From the NCBI GenBank assembly GCA_034432755.1, contig DAOUBQ010000076.1:1-64000 (forward strand): DNA of 64,000 nucleotides. Direction: 5' to 3'. Positions 8,101 through 15,362 of this stretch are shown here, piece by piece (positions within the stretch are counted from its first letter, which is position 1; the number at the start of each line of letters is the position of its first letter). Both the position numbers and the translations under genes were made by a program. The notes under the pieces are model-generated. The model was given only the letters and a program-made list of their open reading frames with translations, was not told the origin of the DNA and did not search any database. The DNA comes from UBA5195 sp034432755 (GTDB lineage: Bacteria > Chloroflexota > Anaerolineae > Anaerolineales > Villigracilaceae).

Positions 8101-10823
8101 TCAACTCTGAACGCGAAGCCGACGAAATTCTGGTTGATTTCGACGCCCTGACAGCCAGCGAAGCCTATATCGAACTGTTCAGCGAAACACAAATACCAAC
8201 CTTCCTCTCCTTCTGGAGTGATTGGGACGGCTCGAACCGCCCCTCCGGGCAAGGGCACCGCCTGGCCGCCGCCGCCGTCATGGAAAACGTGCGCCGCCTG
8301 GCCGGCATCCTCAACCTGCTGCGCTGCGCCAACCCACACCTGCCCATTGCCCCCGATTTGCTGGCCGAATTAGAACGCCTGCCAGAGCGCAGCACGCGCT
8401 TTACCCAACTCCTCAACCAAATCACACAACTGACCCATCAACTGGAGCAGCGCTATCGCGGCTTCTTGCCCTATTCACTCAACACCAGCCCGCTCGAACG
8501 CCTGGCAACCCGCCTGCACCTGCGCCGCGACCCGGCAGAAGTTCTGTGGCAGCACAACGACCGCTACGAAAAGAAAATGCTCGAGCTGCGCGCCCAGCGC
8601 CGCGCCATGCTCGAAACCTGGTTCGCACTCAACAAAAAACTGCGCAAGCAACTACACGCCCTGATTCCCGAAATCCTCGCGCACCGCGAATCGGAACCGC
8701 TCCTGCGCGCTGCCGCAGGCTATCACGACATCTTACAACGCTTCGTCATCACCCCGCGCATTCATCAGGGCATGATTACCTCGCGTGAGCAATTTGCCAT
8801 CGAAACGACCGCCTTCAACATGCAAGAAATTAACGCCATCACAGGCAAATACGGCAACCCCGGCCTGACGCTGGCCCTGCAAATCAGCATGTCCACCCGC
8901 CCCGAAGCCCTGGTAGCCCTCGACCGCAAAATGTCGGCCCAGCTAGAACGCTTCCGGCGCGAATACCCCGAATCGGACCTGCCCAACATCTGGCTCATTC
9001 CACTCTTTGAGGACATCCAAGCCGTCACCGACATCCCCAACTACCTCGACCGAATTTGGGATTACGCCACCCAAAGCCGTCACACCGACCAAACCCCGCA
9101 AAGCCGCCTGTCCGAAGTCCTGGCCGAAATCTTCATCGCCGGTTCCGACTTGAGTCAACAAATCAGCCAGGCCAACGGCGCATTTCAATACGTCCAGGCC
9201 AAATATCGAATCCAAACCTGGCTGGCCGAACACGGCCTGACCGAATCAATCCGCCTGAAACTGGGCAGCGGCGAACCCATGCAGCGCCAGGGCGGATACT
9301 ACTCAGACGTCGCCGGGCAACCCGCATTTCTTGACCTCGACCAACCGGCCCAGCGCAAACGCCTCTCCAAAAACCTGCCGCCCGCCGCCCAACGCAGCAC
9401 CGCCTACGCCGTCACCCCTTTACAAGGCGTCTTTGTAGGCGGCGACTTGCGCACCCTGCAAAGCAACATCGCCGAACACATGCGCTTCTTGCCTGTACGC
9501 AACCTGGCAAACCTGCTCTACCACCTGCGTCAATCACAGCATATCCACCGTCAAAACTTACTGCGGGCAGCCGAAACCCTCACCGAAAGCCGCCTGGGTG
9601 TTAAAGGCCGCGGCGCACAAGAGATGGAACGCCTCACCATCGGCTTAAATGAGCCACTCTACGAAGGCTTCCTCAACGAACTCACCGAACACTTCCGCCA
9701 CATCCTATATGGCCGCCCCGAAGATGTCTTTGGCCTGCACATCATCTCCTACTTCATCGGGCGCTCCCTCCCACAACTACGCGACCGGCCCACCTCTCGG
9801 CGGAGGACAGCTTCGGGCGCCGACCGCGGCCAGCAAATCGTCGCCAGCGTAGCCGAAATGATCCCGCTTTCCAAACAGGGCAGTATGCTGCGCGCCATCT
9901 CGCACAACCAGGCCCAAACAGCCATCCTGGGCATCAACCAATTGACCACCGGCCTGTTCCGCGCCCTCGAATATTACGCCCAAAAAGCCTTTCCCGAATC
10001 AGAACGCGAAGGACTGATGTCCGAACGCATCTTGCCGCGCCTGCCCGTGTATGACATCCTCAACACCCTGCGCCTCTACCAGGACTGGCGCGGAGAAATC
10101 ACCCGCCGCATAGAAAACGCCTTCCCCGCCGGGCATGCCTCCTTCGTCGCCCTGCGCGAAGACCACGACGCCATGCTGCGCTTTTTGCCACTCTTTCAGC
10201 AAGAACTTCTGCGACGGCATGGCCTGAACGTGGGCGATTTCTTCCAAAACGGCTCCTTCCTGCCCGACCTGCTGCCCGCCCTGCGCCCCGACCTGGCCGT
10301 ATTGCTGCAAGCCGACCTGTTCAACACCGACTTTGAACGCATGGTCGCAAAAACAAGCGCAAAATTCAGCCCGGCCTGGCAAGCCGAAACCCGCCGCCTG
10401 CTGCGCCTGCCCGACCAGGTACGTTACTGGCGCTCCACCATTTGGGACCTGATAGGCGACTCGATTGAGCAACGCGTTCAGAGCTTCACCGAACTGGCCG
10501 CGGCCCTGCACGCCTTCTCCGCCACCCTCCCCAGCCCCTCCCTACGCCCCACCCCCAGCGGCGGACGCCTGCCCTCGGCCCTGGCCGGATTCCTGCGCTC
10601 CTCACGCGTAGATGACGAAATGCGGCAGTTCCTGGTCGGTGCCATGGAGCAATTAAGTCACATCACCGAAAGCAGCCTCGAAGTCCCAGTCAGCATCATC
10701 CGCGCCATCAAAGACGTAGAACGCATTGCCCAAATTGAAGAAGCCGCCTTGCCGCCCGAAAAGCAAGCCGTCTTGCGATTATGCGTGCTGCAAATTGCCC
10801 GCCTAACAGGAGAAAATGGCTAA
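5163..10823 (+). CDS. Giant aminotransferase / PEP-carboxylase-like fusion protein
   Basis: 1,886 residues with three visible parts. Residues about 30-340 look like a degenerate fold-type I aminotransferase (NFHIGNP, LSSGGILETLRVLL) without a Schiff-base Lys. Residues about 395-790 are a class I/II aminotransferase: NNPHNATG near residue 530, VVDDLAYQNV, the PLP-binding K609 in HSMSKTDCLAGARLSVV, and the Arg in FRLTLGG. Residues about 850-1886 resemble phosphoenolpyruvate carboxylase: HPTQ (H931) in place of HPTE, WDGSNRPSGQGH, IPLFEDI, AGSDLSQQ (about 1326-1333) and LGSGEPMQRQGGYY (about 1367). Several PEPC catalytic positions are altered, so that activity is uncertain. A plausible but unproven role is making oxaloacetate and transaminating it to aspartate. 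A repeat-derived insert fills residues 793-828. The gene starts without a clear Shine-Dalgarno and ends 21 nt before the dihydrodipicolinate-synthase-like gene. Confidence 0.8.
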   Translation: MPLPDPLAPFRLKPIRAARVSEISEATAAAPVAPEERVNFHIGNPLQDERLASLFLRIALGVDFRRQDLADVDSLLEHLALHPEERPALEFIRQLIQKSSPYAPRGGYNRKNPHPLVETFARWLENQPDPLCYNLNDPAGKREIILSSGGILETLRVLLTALSNYLQVTPAQIFTHCLPLPPAWREIPRLQFETLPEDESAAYAALESALSAAPNRPTFVLLGAPLTEDSRRKLRLLSIHHPLFFIEANNTLNQRSLAREAKLVQRVIRLLTPAIFHPRFDSLSTVFVVGNADLLAVIETVHFALKGTPSASEIEWLHFLLENSLAKRETSASPTLLEPDWPDTPQNDLSAAEALTSLALRVGKRLNGLAQAKAQTVTRVTESIEKKGQHLSHILHNRSNAFQIDEFAHTDSLTLLHELTANLHNPAWRKRLQHSFLAVFTLHQPQYQPEACLVTSGSSRTALGLLGFHCGITDVVFPDLSWSYEQCFPNAHAVPLTEDLALDVDAMIAKLTDLCQTDPHWPKHGAIALNNPHNATGRIFAEDDIRRLMTWCLQRGIYVVDDLAYQNVAPVDDLPLIKTARQVADDLVRDGLIDERQAERVISVHSMSKTDCLAGARLSVVEIRPPELRERFRAINDLIQPNLAAIFIVYLFYRGPLEAARAYWRLRNAIFKERTQALLSAAANLPTERNPFGLTILPPTGSMYPLLQVKRLPNGLSLDWLASALARRGIGLLPLASFARTEAGFDTGRSTFRLTLGGVDGAETIQHKARRLLIDLNRLIEEEDARYNRKELKFTLTPNPSPAGRAGTAAPTLPFSPFPAGEEPGIKAWDSLAAQISRHFENREAWKPLNSLPDIDPAHLRKEFLKTYLPERLDLFRQRLRERALISDELMRKAAADGNWLAARLEREFMKDALARRQNAFRLRTYDRTVHPTQKYSLTAEMVIESIQRAIINKQPPAPGLAEKAAHELLREFLGLNISINSEREADEILVDFDALTASEAYIELFSETQIPTFLSFWSDWDGSNRPSGQGHRLAAAAVMENVRRLAGILNLLRCANPHLPIAPDLLAELERLPERSTRFTQLLNQITQLTHQLEQRYRGFLPYSLNTSPLERLATRLHLRRDPAEVLWQHNDRYEKKMLELRAQRRAMLETWFALNKKLRKQLHALIPEILAHRESEPLLRAAAGYHDILQRFVITPRIHQGMITSREQFAIETTAFNMQEINAITGKYGNPGLTLALQISMSTRPEALVALDRKMSAQLERFRREYPESDLPNIWLIPLFEDIQAVTDIPNYLDRIWDYATQSRHTDQTPQSRLSEVLAEIFIAGSDLSQQISQANGAFQYVQAKYRIQTWLAEHGLTESIRLKLGSGEPMQRQGGYYSDVAGQPAFLDLDQPAQRKRLSKNLPPAAQRSTAYAVTPLQGVFVGGDLRTLQSNIAEHMRFLPVRNLANLLYHLRQSQHIHRQNLLRAAETLTESRLGVKGRGAQEMERLTIGLNEPLYEGFLNELTEHFRHILYGRPEDVFGLHIISYFIGRSLPQLRDRPTSRRRTASGADRGQQIVASVAEMIPLSKQGSMLRAISHNQAQTAILGINQLTTGLFRALEYYAQKAFPESEREGLMSERILPRLPVYDILNTLRLYQDWRGEITRRIENAFPAGHASFVALREDHDAMLRFLPLFQQELLRRHGLNVGDFFQNGSFLPDLLPALRPDLAVLLQADLFNTDFERMVAKTSAKFSPAWQAETRRLLRLPDQVRYWRSTIWDLIGDSIEQRVQSFTELAAALHAFSATLPSPSLRPTPSGGRLPSALAGFLRSSRVDDEMRQFLVGAMEQLSHITESSLEVPVSIIRAIKDVERIAQIEEAALPPEKQAVLRLCVLQIARLTGENG
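7540..7640. repeat. In-frame palindromic repeat insertion in the giant gene
   Basis: CCTCTCCC-GCA-GGGAGAG and a second CTCCC...GGGAG hairpin lie in this C/G-rich stretch, which is translated as TPNPSPAGRAG and PFSPFPAGEEPG between the two enzyme domains. It has the look of intergenic REP-type sequence, not of folded protein. Confidence 0.75.
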
Positions 10824-10844
10824 CCCCCCACCAGGAGCCCCACC

Positions 10845-11717
10845 ATGCAACTGACCGGCATCTACGCCCCCATCGTCACCCCCTTCGACGACCACGAAAA
10901 CATCAACTACCCCGTTCTCGCCCAACTGATAGACTTTCTGCTTACCAACGGCATCAGCGGCCTAGTACCCGGCGGCACCACCGGCGAAGTCTACGCCCTG
11001 AGCGATACTGAACGCCTCGAACTCTTCCAATTTGTCCGCCATCAGGCCGGCCACAAAACCACCCTCATCGCCGGCGTCAACGCTGGCGCCACCCGCGATG
11101 TCATCCGCTTCGCCCAGGCCGCCGAGCAAATCGGCTACCATGCCCTGATGGTGGCCGTCCCGCCCTACTCGCGCCCCAGCCAACGTGAGCTACTGGCCCA
11201 CTACCGCGCCGTCGCCGCCAGCACCTGCCTGCCCATCATCCTCTACAACTTCCCCTGGCGGGCCGGAACAGAAATCGGCTACCAGGTGTTAGACGGCCTG
11301 CTCGACCTGCCGCACATCATCGGCATCAAAGAAGCCTCCAGCGACATGAGCCGCGTCTACGAATTCCGCCTGCGCTATGGCGAGCGCCTCCAGATGATTT
11401 GCGGCTCCGACGACCAAGCCCTCGACTACTTCCTGTGGGGCAGCACCGCCTGGATCGGCGGCGGCGCCTCCTGCGCCCCACGCCAACATGCCGCCGTGCT
11501 GCAAGCCGCCCTGCAAAACGACTTCCTCACCGCCCGCGCCGCCATGCACCGGCTCATGCCGCTCCTGCGCGCTCTCGAAAGCGGAAGTTACACCCAAAAG
11601 GTCAAGCGCGGCTGTGAACTACTTGGCATCCCAGTCGGCAACCCGCGCCGCCCGCTCCTGCCGCTCGATGAAACCGAGCAAGCAGAATTTGACCAAATCT
11701 TCCAAACCCTATCGTAA
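10845..11717 (+). CDS. Dihydrodipicolinate-synthase-family lyase, candidate pyrroline-4-hydroxy-2-carboxylate deaminase
   Basis: A 290-residue (beta/alpha)8 aldolase of the DapA/N-acetylneuraminate-lyase family. The phosphate/carboxylate-binding GGTTGE, the proton-relay Tyr (Y134, LYNFPWRAG) and the Schiff-base Lys (K162, GIKEASSD) are all present. In the DapA family this could be DapA itself, a sugar-acid aldolase or LhpC, the deaminase that turns pyrroline-4-hydroxy-2-carboxylate into alpha-ketoglutarate semialdehyde. The last is favoured because the next two genes are a proline-racemase-family epimerase and a D-amino-acid dehydrogenase, the other enzymes of that pathway. AGGAG lies 7 nt before the ATG. 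The gene follows the giant gene by 21 nt and is probably co-transcribed with it. Confidence 0.75.
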   Translation: MQLTGIYAPIVTPFDDHENINYPVLAQLIDFLLTNGISGLVPGGTTGEVYALSDTERLELFQFVRHQAGHKTTLIAGVNAGATRDVIRFAQAAEQIGYHALMVAVPPYSRPSQRELLAHYRAVAASTCLPIILYNFPWRAGTEIGYQVLDGLLDLPHIIGIKEASSDMSRVYEFRLRYGERLQMICGSDDQALDYFLWGSTAWIGGGASCAPRQHAAVLQAALQNDFLTARAAMHRLMPLLRALESGSYTQKVKRGCELLGIPVGNPRRPLLPLDETEQAEFDQIFQTLS

Positions 11718-11758
11718 CGCGAATCGCCAACCGGTTGCACCTTTTTTGGAAAAAAGCG

Positions 11759-12754
11759 ATGAAGCGCATCCCGTTTCTGGACTCACACACCGGCGGAGAA
11801 CCAACCCGCTTAATTGAATCCCTGCCTTTCCCGCTCAAGCCTGCCCCCATTTCGGAACAACTCACCCAACTAAAACGCAACTTCGACCACTTCCGCCGGG
11901 CCATCCTCAACGAACCGCGCGGCTCCGAGGTACTGGTGGGCGCTTACCTCCTGCCACCCGCCCACCCATCCTGCCAGTTGGGGGTCATCTTCTTCAACAA
12001 CGTCGGCTACCTCGGCATGTGCGGGCATGGCACCATCGGCCTGATGGCCTCACTCTCTTACCGCGGCAAAATTGCGCCGGGCACATACCGCATCGAAACC
12101 CCAGTCGGCATAGTCGAAGCCACGCTGCACCCCCTCGCCCCCAAAAGGGAAGAGGAGCCTTCGCCTCTCCCTTCGAGAGAGAGGCGAGAGGTGAAAGAAT
12201 ACCCCAACCGCGTCTCCATCCGCAACGTGCCAGCCTACCGCTTGCACAAACACATTGCAATCGAGGTTGATGGGCGCGTGATTCACGGCGACGTGGCCTG
12301 GGGCGGCAACTGGTTCTTCCTGTGTCACGACCACGGCCTCGAAATCTCGCCCCGCAACCTGCAACAATTAACCGAGTTCGCCAGCCGCGTGCGCAAAGCC
12401 TATACCCGCATGGGCCTCACCGCCCCCAACGGTCATGAAATTGACCATGTAGAACTATTTGCCCCCTCTGAACAAGCCGACAGCCGCAGTTTTGTCCTTT
12501 GCCCCGGCAAAGCCTACGACCGCTCGCCGTGTGGCACCGGCACCAGCGCCAAACTGGCGTGCCTGGCCGCAGATGGCAAACTGACCGAGGGCCAGGTCTG
12601 GCGGCAGCAATCTGTGATTGGCAGCATCTTCGAGGGTACGATTCAGTTCGAGGGCGAGAAAATCATCCCCACCATCACCGGCGAAGCCTGGGTGATGGCC
12701 GAGGGCAGCCTGCTCATGGACGAGCGCGACCCATTTGGAAAGGGAATACCATGA
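11759..12754 (+). CDS. Proline racemase-family protein, candidate 4-hydroxyproline 2-epimerase
   Basis: A 331-residue member of the proline racemase family, proposed to convert trans-4-hydroxy-L-proline to cis-4-hydroxy-D-proline. The DSHTGGEPTR N-terminus is typical. Both catalytic Cys are present: C88 in GMCGHGTIG and C258 in DRSPCGTGTSA; the second Cys argues against the 3-hydroxyproline dehydratase subfamily, which has Thr there. Residues about 123-140 (REEEPSPLPSRERREVK) are an in-frame, repeat-derived insert. The ATG at 11759 is preferred to a TTG at 11735 because MKRIPFLDSHTGG is the family start; the ribosome-binding site is weak. Its stop overlaps the next start (ATGA). Confidence 0.82.
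   Translation: MKRIPFLDSHTGGEPTRLIESLPFPLKPAPISEQLTQLKRNFDHFRRAILNEPRGSEVLVGAYLLPPAHPSCQLGVIFFNNVGYLGMCGHGTIGLMASLSYRGKIAPGTYRIETPVGIVEATLHPLAPKREEEPSPLPSRERREVKEYPNRVSIRNVPAYRLHKHIAIEVDGRVIHGDVAWGGNWFFLCHDHGLEISPRNLQQLTEFASRVRKAYTRMGLTAPNGHEIDHVELFAPSEQADSRSFVLCPGKAYDRSPCGTGTSAKLACLAADGKLTEGQVWRQQSVIGSIFEGTIQFEGEKIIPTITGEAWVMAEGSLLMDERDPFGKGIP
12126..12195. repeat. In-frame palindromic repeat insertion in the epimerase gene
   Basis: CGCCTCTC and GAGAGGCG form perfect 8-bp arms around a 9-nt loop, flanked by CCCCTCGCCCCC and GGGAAGAGGAG. The stretch encodes a Pro/Arg/Glu-rich insert between two regular strands of the racemase fold and does not break the frame. Confidence 0.7.
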
Positions 12755-14004
12755 GCACACCCGCCGACATTTTGATCATCGGCGGCGGGCCCATTGGACT
12801 GCACTGCGCCTACTCCTTGCTCCAATTGGGCCGGGGCGTAACCCTGCTCGACCAGGCCCAGGCCGCAAGGGGCAGCGGTGCCGGCAATGCCGGGCATATC
12901 GTGCCGAGCCACATCGTCCCGCTGGCCGCACCGGGGGTCATCGCCACCGCACTACAGTGGATGCTCAACCCGCCGCGCAGTCCCTTTGGCCTGAAAATCA
13001 GCCTGAACCCGGCCTACCTTGCCTGGCTGATCCATTTTGCCGCCGCCTGCACCGAAACCAACGTAACCCGCGCCATCCCCCCACTCAAAGCATTGGGGCT
13101 GTTAAGCGCAAACTTGTTCGCCGAAATCATCGCCGACGAACATTTTGATTGCAGTTACCGTCAAAACGGGCTGCTCTTTCTCTACCAAACCCAATCGGCC
13201 TTTGAAGCAGGCAAGCACGAAGCAGACCTCCTGCACCGGCACGGCCTGCCCGCCGAAGTGCTAGACCAGGCCGCTGTTCACACGCGCGAACCCGCCGCGC
13301 GTGAACACGTCATCGGCGGGGTAGATTTCAGCGGCGACGCCTCTCTCGACCCAGCAGAATATCTGCGGCTGTTGAAAGAGAGCGTTCTTCAGATGGGCGC
13401 CGAAGTGAGAGAGCATACCCCCGTGAGCGGTTTCGAGACCCAAAACGGGAAAATCACCCGCGTTATCACCCCCGCCGGAGCATTCCAGCCCTCGCAGGTT
13501 GTTCTGGCTGCTGGGGCTTGGTCGTCACAGCTGGGACGCAAACTGGGATTAAATCTGCCCATCCAACCAGCACGCGGCTACAGTCTGACTGTCTCCAGCC
13601 CAAAAATCAAGCCGCGCGGAGCTTTGCTGCTGGGCGAGCGCAAAGTGGCCGTTACGCCTTTCGAGGACAAACTGCGCATTACCGGGCGGCTAGAAATCGG
13701 CGAAATGTCTACCACGCCCAACCCGCTCTGGCTTGAGCGCATCGAATCGGCGGCGCGGGAATATCTTCGGCTGGATGAAAAATTGGAAATCGAAGAAACC
13801 TGGGCCGGGCTGCGTCCCACCACGCCCGATGGGCTGCCCATCATTGGCTTTTCAGCCCGGCACGAAAATCTGATACTTGCTACGGGTCACGCCATGCTCG
13901 GTCTCTCACTCGCGCCAGGCACGGGGCAAATTGTGGCAGGGCTGGCGAATGGCGTGCAGCCAGAATTTGACATCCGCCCGTTTGGGCTGCGCTGGCCCCT
14001 CTAA
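12751..14004 (+). CDS. FAD-dependent D-amino-acid dehydrogenase, candidate D-hydroxyproline dehydrogenase
   Basis: A 417-residue DAO/DadA-type flavoprotein. The Rossmann motif IIGGGPIGLHCAYSL (residues 8-22), the GSGAGNAGHIVPSH stretch around the flavin, a middle Q.GAWSSQL segment and the C-terminal GLRPTTPDGLPIIG...GHAMLGLSLAPGTG are typical of DadA-like D-amino-acid dehydrogenases, in which GLRP.TPDG.P.IG marks the C-terminal FAD contact. With the upstream epimerase and deaminase it completes the core of the cis-4-hydroxy-D-proline route; other D-amino acids remain possible substrates. The chosen start (12751) overlaps the previous stop by ATGA and follows GGAAAGGGA. The 3' end overlaps the convergent glycerate kinase gene by 4 nt. 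Confidence 0.82.
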   Translation: MSTPADILIIGGGPIGLHCAYSLLQLGRGVTLLDQAQAARGSGAGNAGHIVPSHIVPLAAPGVIATALQWMLNPPRSPFGLKISLNPAYLAWLIHFAAACTETNVTRAIPPLKALGLLSANLFAEIIADEHFDCSYRQNGLLFLYQTQSAFEAGKHEADLLHRHGLPAEVLDQAAVHTREPAAREHVIGGVDFSGDASLDPAEYLRLLKESVLQMGAEVREHTPVSGFETQNGKITRVITPAGAFQPSQVVLAAGAWSSQLGRKLGLNLPIQPARGYSLTVSSPKIKPRGALLLGERKVAVTPFEDKLRITGRLEIGEMSTTPNPLWLERIESAAREYLRLDEKLEIEETWAGLRPTTPDGLPIIGFSARHENLILATGHAMLGLSLAPGTGQIVAGLANGVQPEFDIRPFGLRWPL

Positions 14005-15317
14005 AACCCGAACAGGAACGTCAAATCGTTAACATTCGTTCCGCTGGGGCCGGGCTGGAGCAGGTCGCCGAGCGGGGCAAAGAAGTGGTAAGAGTCGTTG
14101 CGTTCAAGGAATGCGCCTGGGTCGAGATTCAGCGCCCGGGCGCGTTTTGCCGTTTCGCCGGTGACGACCGCCCCGGCGGCATCGGTGGGGCCGTCTTCGC
14201 CATCGGTGGCGAGGCTGACGAGCATCAGATTGGGCAGGCCATCCAGTTCAGGCACAGCAGCCAGGGCCAGTTCCTGGTTGCGCCCGCCGTGTCCTTTTCC
14301 GCGCAAGGTAACCGTGGTTTCGCCGCCCGCAACCAGGCAAAAGGGGCGTGGAATTCCTTCCCCCCCCGCCCCTCTCCCAAAGGGAAAGGGGAAAACAACG
14401 TTGCACAGCGTTTTCGCCACCTGGCGGGCTTCACCTTGCCACGAATCGCCTAAAAATTGCGCGTGGAAGCCTTCGGCTTCTGCCTGGCGGAGGGCGGCCT
14501 GCGCGGCCAGGGCATTGCTGCCAACGATGACATTTTCCACGCGCGCGAACAATGCCTCGCCGGGTTTGGGGGTTTCGGGGGCGTGTTCCAGCGTATGCAA
14601 TATGGCGGCTGAGATGTTTTCGATTAAACCGTATTTTTCCAACACGCTAAGCGCATCGGCCCGGCTGGATGGGTCGGGGGCGGTGGGGCCGGAGGCTATC
14701 GCTTCGAGCGGGTTGCCAACCACGTCTGAGAGAATCAGGCTGACGACCCGCGCCGGGGAGGCGGCCCGCGCCAGCCCGCCGCCTTTCACCTGGTCGAGAT
14801 GACGGCGCAGGGTGTTAATTTCGTCAATGCGCGCGCCACAGGCCAGTAGTTGGCGGGTGAGCAACTGTATATCGTCCAGGGTCAGGCCGGGGTGGGGGGC
14901 CGTCATCAGGGCCGAGCCGCCGCCGGAGATGAGGCAGAGCAGCAGGTCGTTGGCCCGCAGACCGGAGACAAATTGCAGAGCCGCCCGCCCCGCCCGAAGT
15001 GAGTGAGCGTTTGGGATGGGATGCCCGCCGATTATAACGGTGGCAGGTTGCAGCCCGGTGGTTTGCGCGTGTTTGGTGATGACCAGGGCTGCGGTCACGT
15101 CTATTCGCTCGAACACGGCGCGGGTCATCGGAATTGCCGCTTTTCCCACCGCCAAGAGGAAGATGCGATGGGCAGGCGGCAAGGGATGCACAGAAAGATA
15201 TTTCTTTACGACCTGCCTCGGTTCAACCGCCTGAAGCGCAGCAGCCAAAATGCGCGTTACGCTTGCGCCGTGCGGGTGCTGGCGCAGGGTGACGGTGAGG
15301 AAATGTTCGGGGAGCAT
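14001..15317 (-). CDS. Glycerate 2-kinase, MOFRL family
   Basis: A 438-residue GckA/TtuD-type kinase that phosphorylates D-glycerate to 2-phosphoglycerate. Seen: VGKAAIPM near the N-terminus, the nucleotide-binding region LLCLISGGGSALMTAP, NTLRRHLDQVKGGGLA, SLILSDVVGNPLEAIASGPT, and the C-terminal MOFRL domain (AGGETTVTLRGKGHGGRNQELALA and ATDGEDGPTDAAGAVV). Residues about 303-322 (FPFPFGRGAGGEG) are encoded by a palindromic repeat. It is divergent from hydroxypyruvate reductase, the enzyme that supplies glycerate, with only 45 bp between the starts. The ATG has no Shine-Dalgarno but a -10-like box ends 6 nt upstream. Confidence 0.9.
   Translation of the reverse strand: MLPEHFLTVTLRQHPHGASVTRILAAALQAVEPRQVVKKYLSVHPLPPAHRIFLLAVGKAAIPMTRAVFERIDVTAALVITKHAQTTGLQPATVIIGGHPIPNAHSLRAGRAALQFVSGLRANDLLLCLISGGGSALMTAPHPGLTLDDIQLLTRQLLACGARIDEINTLRRHLDQVKGGGLARAASPARVVSLILSDVVGNPLEAIASGPTAPDPSSRADALSVLEKYGLIENISAAILHTLEHAPETPKPGEALFARVENVIVGSNALAAQAALRQAEAEGFHAQFLGDSWQGEARQVAKTLCNVVFPFPFGRGAGGEGIPRPFCLVAGGETTVTLRGKGHGGRNQELALAAVPELDGLPNLMLVSLATDGEDGPTDAAGAVVTGETAKRARALNLDPGAFLERNDSYHFFAPLGDLLQPGPSGTNVNDLTFLFGF
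14345..14395. repeat. In-frame palindromic repeat in the glycerate kinase gene
   Basis: CCCCTCTCCC-AAA-GGG-AAAGGGG pairs as a stem-loop of the same composition as those at 7.6 and 12.2 kb. It lies just before the MOFRL domain, at a domain boundary, and keeps the frame open. Confidence 0.7.
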
Positions 15318-15323
15318 GGGTTT

Positions 15324-15329
15324 ATGCTA
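15324..15329 (-). promoter_or_regulatory. Extended -10 box predicting a leaderless glycerate kinase mRNA
   Basis: Minus strand reads TGA-TAGCAT followed by 6 nt and then the ATG at 15317: a TGN extended -10 (4/6 hexamer match) at the spacing expected when the transcript starts on the start codon. Confidence 0.4.
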
Positions 15330-15362
15330 TCATCAGGTAAAAATGCGCGCAAGGAGGCCGCC

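Noticed and set aside
15003..15362. Long upstream extension of the hydroxypyruvate reductase frame
   Set aside because: It runs antisense through the glycerate kinase gene; AAGGAGG and the family start identify 15363.
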